Translations under genes and position numbers: made by a program
Shown here: one piece after another, positions 23,804 to 31,373 of the stretch
Layout: each line of letters starts with the position of its first letter
How positions within the stretch are numbered: the first letter of the stretch is position 1
From: Chloroflexota bacterium
Lineage (GTDB): Bacteria; Chloroflexota; Dehalococcoidia; Lucifugimonadales; Lucifugimonadaceae
Direction: 5' to 3'
DNA: 64,000 nt
Assembly (NCBI GenBank): GCA_029262735.1
Contig: JAJCYY010000013.1
Location: 68,108 to 132,107 of the forward strand
Notes under the pieces: generated by a model
What the model was told of the DNA's origin: nothing
Databases searched by the model: none
The model's input: only the letters and a program-made list of their open reading frames with translations

Positions 23804-24102
23804 GCCATGACCTCCGAGCCCTCGGTGATGTAGACGGCCATGTTTTCGGCGATGCGGTCGACCTGGTCCGCGTAATCCGGGTCGGGTAGGTGGACCGCTT
23901 TCGCGGCGGTGGCCATGCCTTTAGTGAGGATCGTTGCGAAGCGGACCAGCTCGTCACGCTCGTGGTACTTGCGCAGGTGCCAGGCGACGGTGTCGATTCC
24001 CTCATCCTCATCGAACGCCTGGTCGTCGACGTTGCACACATCGCAGCTCCAGCGGAATGTCAGAACGGTGTTGTCGGTGGTTCCAAATTGCATCTGAATC
24101 AT
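23800..24102 (-). CDS. Hypothetical protein (100 aa) with Cys2-His2-like motif
   Basis: The sequence SCDVCNVDDQAF followed by VAWHLRKYHERDEL has the C-x2-C ... H-x4-H spacing of a zinc finger, ahead of a helical C-terminal half (RIAENMAVYITEG). It overlaps the integrase stop (ATGA), so it is coupled to integrase. It could be an excisionase-like or regulatory DNA-binding protein; this is inferred from the motif and position only. Confidence 0.55.
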   Translation of the reverse strand: MIQMQFGTTDNTVLTFRWSCDVCNVDDQAFDEDEGIDTVAWHLRKYHERDELVRFATILTKGMATAAKAVHLPDPDYADQVDRIAENMAVYITEGSEVMA

Positions 24103-25193
24103 CGGCTCACTCCTGCCGGCATTCGTGTAAGTGGGTTGCTCCGCTCCATCACGTTGGAAAGGTGCTCAAGAGAGAGAGGCAGATACAGAGCTGTCGTCGA
24201 GATCGACGAGTGCCCCATCAGCATTTGAATAGATCGCAGGTCGACGCCGGCCTCCAGCATGTCGACGGCGAAGTAGTGACGTGCCTGGTGTGGGTTGATA
24301 TCGACTCCAGCGCGTCTCTCCAACCGGCGCCACACGCTGCGCAGACCCCACGGCTTCATCGGTTTTTGGTGGTGTCTCGGATCACTAGGACGGTCACTCA
24401 ACCACAGGTGAGTTTCGTCGCCGATCGTTCCGATCAGCTGCGCCAGGTCGACAGGTATCGGAACCGTCCGAAATCCGGTCTTGCCTGCCGCGGTGATGAG
24501 CCTGTGCCTCGGCTGCATTTCACCGTCACCGATGTCAGTCCTCAGCTGGTCACGGTCGAACGGAATCTCGCCGAACCGGAGACCAGTCCCAAAAAGAATG
24601 CTGACGAGTGACAGATCGCGGTTTGAATCGCAGGTGTCGAACAGCGCGTGGACATCAGCCCTTTCCGGCAGATCGGGGATGTGCCGTACCTTGCGAGGGA
24701 GGGGTAGTTTTGACGGTATGTTCGGAAGCTCGTAGGTCTCGTTGGCCCACCGTGACAGCACTCGCCAGTGAATGAGGCGAACGTGCTGTGAGTAGGGAGT
24801 TCTACCGTCCAGATCAGCCAGAGCGACTGTCAGGTCCTCCGCCGACTCTGGCCAAAGCTCCGGCCATGACCGGACGGCGTGCAAGTATGCCCGCACCGTC
24901 TCCGGTGACCTGCCGCGGGACTTCCGGTCCCGAACAAATGCGTCAACGACGGATTCGGTGAGAACGCGTCCGCCGCGAGTGATGAGCTGGAGGTCCTGAG
25001 CCAGGACGCCGGGGTCGATTCCGGCGGTAGCGACTGTCCCGGTCGGACCATGCAGGGAACGCGCTGAATCACCGGTCAGAGGACCTGATCGGTTGCGTTC
25101 CGTTGAAACTACAGATTCGTTGGACGGCCGGTTGTGGGTTAACGCCGAATATCGATATTCAGCACCGGCCTGTATTGAGGCTGAGTGCGCCAT
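24099..25193 (-). CDS. Tyrosine recombinase (integrase)
   Basis: The 364-residue product has an N-terminal SAM-like core-binding region (about 75-160, with VVDAFVRDRKSRGRSPETV) and a catalytic domain with all expected residues: Arg206 (GTGLRFGEI), Lys238 (AAGKTGFRTV), His302 and Arg305 (HQARH), His328 (MGHSS) and nucleophile Tyr337 (TTALY). The first 60 residues are extra and probably disordered. AAGGTG precedes the ATG, and a good promoter lies about 20 bases upstream. With a tRNA-Lys gene about 1.1 kb upstream, integration into the tRNA 3' end is the likely function. Confidence 0.9.
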   Translation of the reverse strand: MAHSASIQAGAEYRYSALTHNRPSNESVVSTERNRSGPLTGDSARSLHGPTGTVATAGIDPGVLAQDLQLITRGGRVLTESVVDAFVRDRKSRGRSPETVRAYLHAVRSWPELWPESAEDLTVALADLDGRTPYSQHVRLIHWRVLSRWANETYELPNIPSKLPLPRKVRHIPDLPERADVHALFDTCDSNRDLSLVSILFGTGLRFGEIPFDRDQLRTDIGDGEMQPRHRLITAAGKTGFRTVPIPVDLAQLIGTIGDETHLWLSDRPSDPRHHQKPMKPWGLRSVWRRLERRAGVDINPHQARHYFAVDMLEAGVDLRSIQMLMGHSSISTTALYLPLSLEHLSNVMERSNPLTRMPAGVSR

Positions 25194-25217
25194 TTTTCAC
25201 CTTCTAGACTGCAAACA

Positions 25218-25246
25218 ATCTAAGCGCGACAGCTCGTAGGCGTCAA
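25218..25246 (-). promoter_or_regulatory. Integrase promoter
   Basis: On the minus strand TTGACG (25241-25246) and TTAGAT (25218-25223) are separated by exactly 17 bases. The start codon lies about 25 bases downstream of the -10. This is a good sigma-70-type promoter for the integrase and the small genes after it. Confidence 0.6.
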
Positions 25247-25604
25247 GAATGGCGCTCCTCGAGTAAGTGTGAAAAAGGTGTGCGAGAAGATGGCGATGCA
25301 CACATTCGGCCGTCTACACGGTCGTGAATGACGTACCGTTGGGGGAGAGATCAGCTTTTGGCAGATCCAGACGAGGCGACGCGATAACGCGGGGAAAAAT
25401 GAAACCCGGTCCCTGCCTCACAATTGTCTAGAAGGTTTGGCGCTGGAACCGGGCTTCGGTGTCGATCTACCGTACCCCATTTTACTGGTGCAGGCAGAGC
25501 GGCGAAATAGGCGCGGCACTCTTGGCGCCGCTGTTTCGACAGGCCGTCTGTTGCGACTACTTAAATCGTCGCTCTGACGGTGGTGTTGGGTGTAGTTGCT
25601 GTCC
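25247..25604. other. Non-coding region upstream of integrase
   Basis: I see no supported gene here. There is an imperfect inverted repeat (GAAACCCGGTCC near 25401 and GGAACCGGGCTTC near 25445), a GTGTGC/GCACAC pair near 25280-25302, and a GC-rich hairpin near 25504-25537. Any of these could be operators, a terminator for the upstream small genes, or arm-binding sites for the integrase. Confidence 0.4.
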
Positions 25605-25805
25605 CTAGTATTGCGGTGTGATATTCATGTATCCGACCGGCCGGTCTGGAGTAGTCAAAATGCGTAAGCGAGCGCGATCGAGGAGCTGCTGTTCGACGTG
25701 CGTTTGCCGTGGTGCCAGGCGCCGGCGCCGACGGTCGGCTGAGGAGCAGGCGGTGAACGTGCTCGCAATTAGCCCGCGGCGGCCGTGGATTGAGGAAGCG
25801 TTCAA
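25605..25805 (-). CDS. Small basic hypothetical protein (66 aa)
   Basis: A TTG start overlaps the upstream stop (TTGA) and follows AGGAGG by seven bases, the same junction type seen at the primase and helicase starts. The product is basic with an Arg run (DRRRRRLAPRQTHVEQQLLDRARL). No family recognised; possibly DNA-binding. Confidence 0.5.
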   Translation of the reverse strand: MNASSIHGRRGLIASTFTACSSADRRRRRLAPRQTHVEQQLLDRARLRILTTPDRPVGYMNITPQY

Positions 25806-26155
25806 ACCGCGTCCTCCTGGGCCTCACCAAGAAGCTCCTGAACCTGTCGATTGACGACGCGGTTGTTCCATTCGATCGTGTCCAACATCGCCTCAAAGTG
25901 CAGGCTGAAAAGGGCCGTGATCTTCCCCTTCTCGTTCGCTGACCAGTTCTCCGGCAACAGCTTTGAGAACTCGCCGATCGCCTTTTGCAGCCCAGGTTCT
26001 TCCCCCGCCTCCATCGCTTCCGTCTGGCGGTCAGCTTGCTCGACGCGGTAGCGGAGGGCTTGGCTGAAGGTCTTCATGAGGTCATTACCTCTCAAACCCA
26101 GGCCATCGGCTGCAGTTGGTGGTGGATTGAATTCGTAGTTTCCGGTTTCGCTCAT
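25802..26155 (-). CDS. Hypothetical helical protein (117 aa) next to the attachment site
   Basis: The product starts MSETGNYEFNPPPTA and is largely helical and acidic (ALRYRVEQADRQTEAMEAGEEP; then ALFSLHFEAMLDTIEWNNRVVNRQV). The longer frame from 26236 has no better support. It is the outermost gene of the element, between integrase and tRNA. Function unknown. Confidence 0.55.
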   Translation of the reverse strand: MSETGNYEFNPPPTAADGLGLRGNDLMKTFSQALRYRVEQADRQTEAMEAGEEPGLQKAIGEFSKLLPENWSANEKGKITALFSLHFEAMLDTIEWNNRVVNRQVQELLGEAQEDAV

Positions 26156-26264
26156 GCCGCGGCTCCCATGTCGAAAACCGGTGTTGTTGGCGCCGGGCTG
26201 AGTCGTAGGGTGAGAGCCGAGGTCACAACGCCGCATCGCCCCGCGGCGGGCCTCAAAAATGAGA

Positions 26265-26340
26265 TGGTGACCCGCCTCGGAATCGAACCGAGAACCGTCT
26301 GATTAAGAGTCAGATGCTCTGCCAATTGAGCTAGCGGGCC
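26265..26340 (-). tRNA. tRNA-Lys (anticodon CTT)
   Basis: The reverse strand from 26340 to 26265 folds as a full tRNA: acceptor GGCCCGC with GCGGGTC, D-loop GCTCAATTGGCAGAGC, anticodon stem-loop TCTGA-CTCTTAA-TCAGA giving anticodon CTT, T-arm with GGTTCGATTCC, and an encoded CCA end. Its 3' end points toward the element, consistent with use as the attachment site, with the element retaining a functional 3' end. Confidence 0.92.
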
Positions 26341-26370
26341 GTACACGAATTCTCTCACCTGAATGGCGGA

Positions 26371-26415
26371 CTAGGTAATTAAGAGTCACTTGCTCTACCA
26401 TTGAGCTAGCGCGCC
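26371..26415 (-). pseudogene. Truncated tRNA-Lys (5' half)
   Basis: The reverse strand has GGCGCGC, the D-arm GCTCAATGGTAGAGC and anticodon loop CTCTTAA, closely matching the first half of the adjacent tRNA-Lys, but no T-arm or 3' acceptor strand follows before the next tRNA begins. It lies 30 bases upstream of the intact tRNA in the same orientation. It may be the scar of an older integration or excision. Confidence 0.7.
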
Positions 26416-26760
26416 ACCATCCATTCAAGCGGAGGCCCTTGGGCGTGTCAACTTGGCGGGTATCCAATTGGTGACGATTCGTCAGATTCGGTTGGCAACG
26501 TGGCACGCGCCAGGTGCGCGCCGACCAGTATGAGCGCACCGCTTAGACACGCCCACGCCGGTACGCCGACCAGAACCAATCTATCGCTTCGATGTCGGAT
26601 GCCACCAAGAGGCCACGTGAGCGAACGTCGTGTTCCTCGCGGCTCCGTTTCGGTGCCCGAATGCCGCTAAAAACCTGGATGAGCGAACATGGTGTTTATC
26701 GCGGCTCCGCCTGCAAGACTGCACGCCGCCGTCACCTCAACAACGCAGATTAGAACAGCT
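26416..26760. other. Non-coding host/element border
   Basis: No gene is supported in this stretch. It contains two imperfect 31-base direct repeats (26617-26647 and 26679-26709, 26 of 31 identical). Confidence 0.5.
26617..26709. repeat. Imperfect 31-bp direct repeat pair
   Basis: GTGAGCGAACGTCGTG... at 26617-26647 and ATGAGCGAACATGGTG... at 26679-26709 share 26 of 31 bases, both ending TCGCGGCTCCG. Function unknown; may be an intergenic dispersed repeat of the host. Confidence 0.4.
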
Positions 26761-26946
26761 CTACTGCTTAGACGCTTGCACTCCGCCGACCGCCCAATCG
26801 TGCTTTTGAACATCCTGGAAGATGATCGTGGTCGCAGAATCCGGGATTCCCGCCGTCTGTGATATCGCCTTCGTCACAGCCTCAGCCAACGCCGCCTTCT
26901 GGTCTGGCGTACGACCCTCGTAAAGTGCAATCTGAACAACCGGCAT
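26761..26946 (-). CDS. 4-oxalocrotonate tautomerase family protein
   Basis: The 61-residue product starts MPVVQIALYEGRTPDQKAAL, with Pro1 (after Met removal) as the expected catalytic base of the tautomerase superfamily; length matches the short monomers that assemble as hexamers. The open frame runs 14 residues further upstream, but that would bury the catalytic Pro, so the internal ATG is chosen. Substrate unknown. It stands alone at the start of the chromosomal part. Confidence 0.8.
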   Translation of the reverse strand: MPVVQIALYEGRTPDQKAALAEAVTKAISQTAGIPDSATTIIFQDVQKHDWAVGGVQASKQ

Positions 26947-27057
26947 ATTCGCCTCCTGAATCAGTTTCGACAGTTCTTGCGGGTTCACACCTGCAAGCAG
27001 AGAACAGCATATTCCTCAACCCCGCAGCATAGCCAGAGGCGGATTGAAACCCGACCG

Positions 27058-27792
27058 TCACCTGCCAGCTGCCAACCGCTTCACGAGAATATCCGGCAAT
27101 CCCACGGCCTCCATCTGATGCTGTGTTTCGTCAATCGGATACTTCACTCGGAAGAAAGTAGCCGACATCGCACCCTTATCGAGAACGGCGTAAGACGCCC
27201 TCGAGTCGCCGTCCCTTGGCTGCCCAACACTGCCCGGATTTACAAACCACCGCCCTGCCCCAATCTCGACCACCTCGCCATGCTCGGCCCACCAACTACT
27301 CTCTGGGTCCTGCGCCGCAGGGATAGCCGCAGGCACATGCGTGTGGCCGTTCAAGCAGTGCGGGGTATTCAGGTATCCCGCAGTTGCGACCGCCACATCG
27401 GGGTCCGTCACGTATTCCCAGATCGGACTGCGCGGCGATCCGTGGACCAACGTGAAGTCCCTGATTTCCCTGCGATCAGGGAGAGAATCGATGTAGGTTT
27501 TCGACTCATTCGTCAGCACGCCGGCGGTCCACTCAGCGGCAGCACGCGCGTACGGATTGAAGTCGTCCAGCGAGATCGACCCGATCGCCGCCAGTTCGTG
27601 GTTGCCCGTTACTGAAAGCGCTGCGAGCTCTCGCAGCCTGTCCAGGCACTCGTTCGGTCGAGGTCCGTAGCCGACTGTGTCACCCAGCGTCCACACTTCG
27701 TTGAATCCCGAGGTGCGCGCAGCATCTAACAGCACAGCTTCAAGAGCTGCGAGGTTAGCGTGGATGTCTGAGAGTAGGAGGATTCGGTTCAT
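27058..27792 (-). CDS. Metallophosphoesterase (YfcE/DR1281-like)
   Basis: The 244-residue product has the calcineurin-like phosphoesterase motifs in order: LLLSDIHANLAAL, LGDTVGYGPRPNEC, VTGNHELA, LVHGSP and NGHTHVP. These ligate a di-metal centre. The ATG at 27792 is preferred over 27807 because the conserved fold begins right after it. Likely a small phosphodiesterase; precise substrate not predictable. Divergent from thiL with a 179-base gap. Confidence 0.85.
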   Translation of the reverse strand: MNRILLLSDIHANLAALEAVLLDAARTSGFNEVWTLGDTVGYGPRPNECLDRLRELAALSVTGNHELAAIGSISLDDFNPYARAAAEWTAGVLTNESKTYIDSLPDRREIRDFTLVHGSPRSPIWEYVTDPDVAVATAGYLNTPHCLNGHTHVPAAIPAAQDPESSWWAEHGEVVEIGAGRWFVNPGSVGQPRDGDSRASYAVLDKGAMSATFFRVKYPIDETQHQMEAVGLPDILVKRLAAGR

Positions 27793-27971
27793 CGCGGCAT
27801 GGTCCATACGCCAGCAGACGGGACGGTCGAACCCGATTATCTCTTACAGAAGATCGGCTAGCCAAACTCCTGTCTGCGTACACGAGATCGATACAAGACA
27901 GTTCGCGTTCTCACGAGATCGGCTGCATGGCAGGACCACTAACGTGACGCGGCGACCATATAATCTCCGTA

Positions 27972-29006
27972 ATGAGCGACTCTCTCCGGGCCACACCATC
28001 CAGTCCCTCGGACTCACCGGGTGAATTCGAACTGATCGCGGCTCTCAAGCGCGTGATTGAGGCCGCGAATCCCGCGCCTGGCGTCGTTGTCGGTATCGGA
28101 GACGACGCGGCGGCCGTCGAGACAGATTCCGGCGTCGAAGTGATGACCACCGACACTATGGTCGACGGCGTTCACTTCGTTCGCGGGCAGGCCACGTGGG
28201 CTGACGTGGGATGGAAATCCGCTGTCTCAAACTTGAGCGACATCGCGGCAATGGGCGCCGTGCCCCTCCACGCGCTCGTCACGATTGGGGTGCCGCCGGA
28301 TGTTTCGCTGAAAGAGATGGAGCAGCTGTACGGAGGGCTAACCGAGGCGTTCGGTGAGTTCGGCGGCGGTATCGTCGGGGGCGACGTTGTGTCCTCACCG
28401 AATTTCTTTGTGACCGTCGCGCTAACCGGTAAAGCACGCGATATCGAAGGATTTCCTGTGCTGCTGCGGAGGGATGCGGCTGAACCCGGCGATCTGATCG
28501 GGGTGACCGGCAAGCTGGGTGGTCCCGCAGGTGGGCTTCGTGCTCTCACAGAAGGTCTCGGCGGTGCCGGGGCTGACCGGCTGAAACGCCTGCACTACCG
28601 GCCAACGCCAAGGCTGGCACAAGCCGAATCACTGCTTGAGGCCGGAGTGCGTTGCGCTATGGATGTCAGCGACGGATTGATGGGCGACCTGGACAAGATT
28701 TGCAAGGCGAGTGAGATCGGTGCAGTCGTCAATGCTCGTGATGTCCCGATGCCCGAAGAGCTAAAGACCGTGTTCGGCGACGATGCTCTCCAGATGGCGC
28801 TCTCCGGTGGAGAGGACTACGAGCTTATTTTCACTGCGCCGTTCGATCTGATGGACCAACTGTTGTCAAGGAACCGCGGATCGGTAACGCACATCGGCCG
28901 AATCGTCTCGGAGCCAGACGAAGGCGACAGGGTGATTGCCGTCGATACGGTCGGCTCCGAGATCGAACTGCAACAGAGGGGATGGGATCATCTTGGATCA
29001 GAGTAA
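27972..29006 (+). CDS. thiL: Thiamine-monophosphate kinase
   Basis: The 344-residue product has the ThiL/PurM-like pattern: GIGDDAAAVE, MTTDTMVDGVHF, WKSAVSNLSDIAAMGA, GGDVVSS, LIGVTGKLGGPAGGL, MDVSDGLMGDL and LSGGEDYELIFTA. It phosphorylates thiamine monophosphate to the cofactor thiamine diphosphate. Length is normal. It overlaps tsaE by 14 bases if the TTG start there is used. A thiE gene lies 7 kb downstream, so the cell completes thiamine itself. Confidence 0.92.
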   Translation: MSDSLRATPSSPSDSPGEFELIAALKRVIEAANPAPGVVVGIGDDAAAVETDSGVEVMTTDTMVDGVHFVRGQATWADVGWKSAVSNLSDIAAMGAVPLHALVTIGVPPDVSLKEMEQLYGGLTEAFGEFGGGIVGGDVVSSPNFFVTVALTGKARDIEGFPVLLRRDAAEPGDLIGVTGKLGGPAGGLRALTEGLGGAGADRLKRLHYRPTPRLAQAESLLEAGVRCAMDVSDGLMGDLDKICKASEIGAVVNARDVPMPEELKTVFGDDALQMALSGGEDYELIFTAPFDLMDQLLSRNRGSVTHIGRIVSEPDEGDRVIAVDTVGSEIELQQRGWDHLGSE

Positions 29007-29550
29007 TCCGTTCCCGTTCCCGCTTATGCCTTCGCAGGCACAGGGATTGATGGTTGAGACCCATTCGGAAGCTGAGACGATCACCGTCGGCCGGGCGATC
29101 GGCGAAGCGCTTCGGAGCGGTGATGTAGTGCTGCTCATGGGTGAGCTTGGTGCAGGGAAAACACAAATGGCTCGTGGCATCGCGACCGGAATCGGCAGCA
29201 CAGTTCCTGCTCGCAGCCCAACGTTTGTGCTCGTCAATGAATACCATGGCAGGATCAGGCTCAGCCACTGCGATCTGTACAGGGTAGCGGGACCAGACGA
29301 AGTTACAGAGCTGGCCCTGGAAGAGAGACTGACTGACGGCGCGCTAGCCATCGAGTGGCCCGAGCGTGCGGGCGGAAATCTCCCTGACGATGCGTTGCTG
29401 GTACAGATCGATCCCGGCGAAGCCGATGAGGACAGAACGATACTGCTGACTACGGGTGGCAACCGGGCGGCACATCTTGCCATGCGTGCTGCCGCGGTCT
29501 ACGAATCTCTGACGGCTTTTCCTGCGCCCGTTCAAGAGACGCCCGAATGA
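28993..29550 (+). CDS. tsaE: tRNA threonylcarbamoyladenosine ATPase TsaE
   Basis: The product has the TsaE P-loop GELGAGKTQMARGIA, SPTFVLVNEYHGR, HCDLYRV and AIEWPERAG, the standard order in this small ATPase. TsaE works with TsaB and TsaD in making t6A37 of ANN-decoding tRNAs. The start is uncertain: TTG at 28993 lies after a GAGGGG site and overlaps thiL, while ATG at 29026 or 29050 begin nearer the domain. It overlaps tsaB by four bases. Confidence 0.9.
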   Translation: MDQSNPFPFPLMPSQAQGLMVETHSEAETITVGRAIGEALRSGDVVLLMGELGAGKTQMARGIATGIGSTVPARSPTFVLVNEYHGRIRLSHCDLYRVAGPDEVTELALEERLTDGALAIEWPERAGGNLPDDALLVQIDPGEADEDRTILLTTGGNRAAHLAMRAAAVYESLTAFPAPVQETPE

Positions 29551-30224
29551 ATCTTGTCGTTGTCGACACCTCAACCCGCTGGGCTGCTGTTGGTCTTCAG
29601 ACCGACTCTGGCGATCAGACCCAGACGGTGTGGCGCTCTGAGCAGAATCATGGACGGGAGTTGATGCCTGCAATTGTTGAATTGCTGGATCGCGCCAGCG
29701 TGAGACCGTCGGAGATTACTCACCTCGGGGTAGCCCTCGGGCCTGGCGGCTTCAGTGCCGTCCGAGTCGGCGTCAGCACGGTGCTCGGACTGGCATTGCC
29801 GGGGAATCTGCCGGTCGTCGGTGTCCCTACTCACTCAATTGAAGCTTTCCCGTTTCTCGAGTCCGCCACAACTTCGTCGCCCCTGATCTCGCTCATTCCC
29901 GCCGGTCGGGGAGAGCTGGCATGGGCGAGGTTCCAGTCCGCACTAGTCGAGATTGACGAACCTGAAACCGGGCTCAGCACTATCGATGAATTACTCACCG
30001 ACCTGCCCCCAGGCAGCCTGCTTTGCGGAGAAGGTGTTGAGCTGCTCCCGCGCAATATAGATCCAGAGAAAATACTTTCCGGTGAGCCTCCGACGCGATC
30101 CCCCGTTGCCCTACTGGAGATCGTGAACGCACGCATCGAGACTGGCGAGTTGACTCCGATCACCGAACTACGGCCAATCTACGCCCGTCCGCCAAGTATC
30201 ACTTTGCCAAAAAGACCCCGCTGA
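29547..30224 (+). CDS. tsaB: tRNA threonylcarbamoyladenosine protein TsaB
   Basis: The 225-residue product has the ASKHA-fold N-terminus VVVDTSTRWAAVGL, the QNHGRELMPAI motif and the conserved ALGPGGFSAVRVGVSTVLGLA. TsaB is the non-catalytic partner that dimerises with TsaD. ATGA overlap with tsaE indicates an operon thiL-tsaE-tsaB. C-terminal half is less conserved, as usual. Confidence 0.9.
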   Translation: MNLVVVDTSTRWAAVGLQTDSGDQTQTVWRSEQNHGRELMPAIVELLDRASVRPSEITHLGVALGPGGFSAVRVGVSTVLGLALPGNLPVVGVPTHSIEAFPFLESATTSSPLISLIPAGRGELAWARFQSALVEIDEPETGLSTIDELLTDLPPGSLLCGEGVELLPRNIDPEKILSGEPPTRSPVALLEIVNARIETGELTPITELRPIYARPPSITLPKRPR

Positions 30225-30402
30225 GCTGCTCGATGTCACCGCTCGAACATCGTAAGAGGGCCTGGCAACAACTCACCGATTCATGCCACAACGGCCCGGA
30301 GCAGAGGTAAAGTATCCGCTGATACAAATTTCCGGCCCGACCGGACGGCTTGAAAACGCGGCCTGAACCCGTCACGAACAAGATCATCAATCAGGAGAAG
30401 AG

Positions 30403-30858
30403 ATGGCGAACGAAACAACCCTCGTACTGGTTAAGCCGGACGGCGTGCAGCGCGGGCTCTCAGGCGAAATCATCCGGCGCCTGGAGCAAACGGGCCTCAA
30501 AGTCGTAGGGCTGAAGCTCATGCAGGTCTCACGCGAGCTCGCGGGCAGACACTACGCCGAGCACGAAGGAAAGCCGTTCTACGCCGGACTCGTCGACTAC
30601 ATCACATCTTCACCGGTAGTAGCGCTTGCGCTGGAGGGTCCGGACGCGATCTCGATCACCCGGAAGTTGATGGGTGTTACGAAGCCAGCAGAGGCAGCGC
30701 CGGGCACGATACGCGGTGATCTGGGAGTGGACATCGGACGCAACCTGATCCATGGTTCGGCAAATTCCGACGATGCAGAACGGGAAGTCGGCCTGTTTTT
30801 CACCCGCGTTGAACTGCTGAGATGGGACCGTGCCATCGAGACATGGATTACGGAGTAA
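30403..30858 (+). CDS. ndk: Nucleoside diphosphate kinase
   Basis: The 151-residue product contains TLVLVKPDGVQRGL, the KPFYAGLVDYITSSPVVAL region and the active-site His segment NLIHGSANSDDAE; that His is phosphorylated during NTP-dependent synthesis of other NTPs. Length matches bacterial Ndk. AGGAGAAGAG precedes the ATG. Confidence 0.95.
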   Translation: MANETTLVLVKPDGVQRGLSGEIIRRLEQTGLKVVGLKLMQVSRELAGRHYAEHEGKPFYAGLVDYITSSPVVALALEGPDAISITRKLMGVTKPAEAAPGTIRGDLGVDIGRNLIHGSANSDDAEREVGLFFTRVELLRWDRAIETWITE

Positions 30859-30882
30859 GGGGGATTCTGCCGCCGTCAACGA

Positions 30883-31272
30883 CTACTGGAGCCGCACAAC
30901 TTCCGTCCCGCGAGCCCACAGCTTGTCCAGTGCGTAGTAGTCGCGGCTGTCCTCGCTGAAAAGATGGACGACGAAACCCGGGAAGTCGATGAGCACCCAG
31001 CCGCCTTCGCCAGCACCCTCACGGTGCCCTGCATGGAGGCCGTGTTTACGAATCTGGCGGGTCAGGTCGTTCGCCATGGCGTCCAGATGACGATCGGTCT
31101 CGCCGCTGGCAATCACCAGATAGTCGGCGTACGAACACATGCCTTCAACATTGATGACAACGATGTCCGAGGCAAGGCGCTCCGACAGGAACTCAGCTGC
31201 AAATCGCGCGTAGTCACCTGTCGAGTTCAGCTCTATCTGCGCTTCAGTTCGGGCGCTGGTTGTTGATGCCAT
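30883..31272 (-). CDS. rsfS: Ribosome silencing factor RsfS
   Basis: The 129-residue product has the RsfS core: VVINVEGMCSYADYLVIASGETDRH, HREGAGEGGWVLIDFPGFVVHLF and YYALDKLW. It binds ribosomal protein uL14 and blocks subunit joining when nutrients are short. Divergent from mnmA. Confidence 0.92.
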   Translation of the reverse strand: MASTTSARTEAQIELNSTGDYARFAAEFLSERLASDIVVINVEGMCSYADYLVIASGETDRHLDAMANDLTRQIRKHGLHAGHREGAGEGGWVLIDFPGFVVHLFSEDSRDYYALDKLWARGTEVVRLQ

Positions 31273-31373
31273 TGCGCTGATTGTACCAGCGGCGGCGCTG
31301 TTTACGGGTATTTACACGACACGCTGGTCTTCTCGCACGCGATTCGATCCGCGGCACCGATACACTTGACCTA

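Larger units (their letters stand above)
1..26264. mobile_element. Integrated virus-like element (partial, right-hand portion)
   Basis: The stretch carries a plus-strand structural operon, a minus-strand cargo block and a minus-strand replication/integration block, then stops at the 3' end of a tRNA-Lys gene on its right. The tyrosine integrase is the last large gene before that tRNA, the usual arrangement for tRNA-targeted elements. Many genes are short, densely packed and overlap by 4 bases. No terminase, portal or tape-measure gene is seen; the apparent capsid protein has the double jelly-roll pattern and there are several small membrane proteins, so an internal-membrane tailless virus is the best guess. 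The left boundary, and any packaging ATPase, lie outside the window. That it is an integrated element is well supported; its virus class is an inference. Confidence 0.85.

Noticed and set aside
23343-24041. 232-residue minus-strand frame
   Set aside because: It overlaps three short genes with ATGA couplings and sensible composition; its own translation is Ser/Arg-rich noise.
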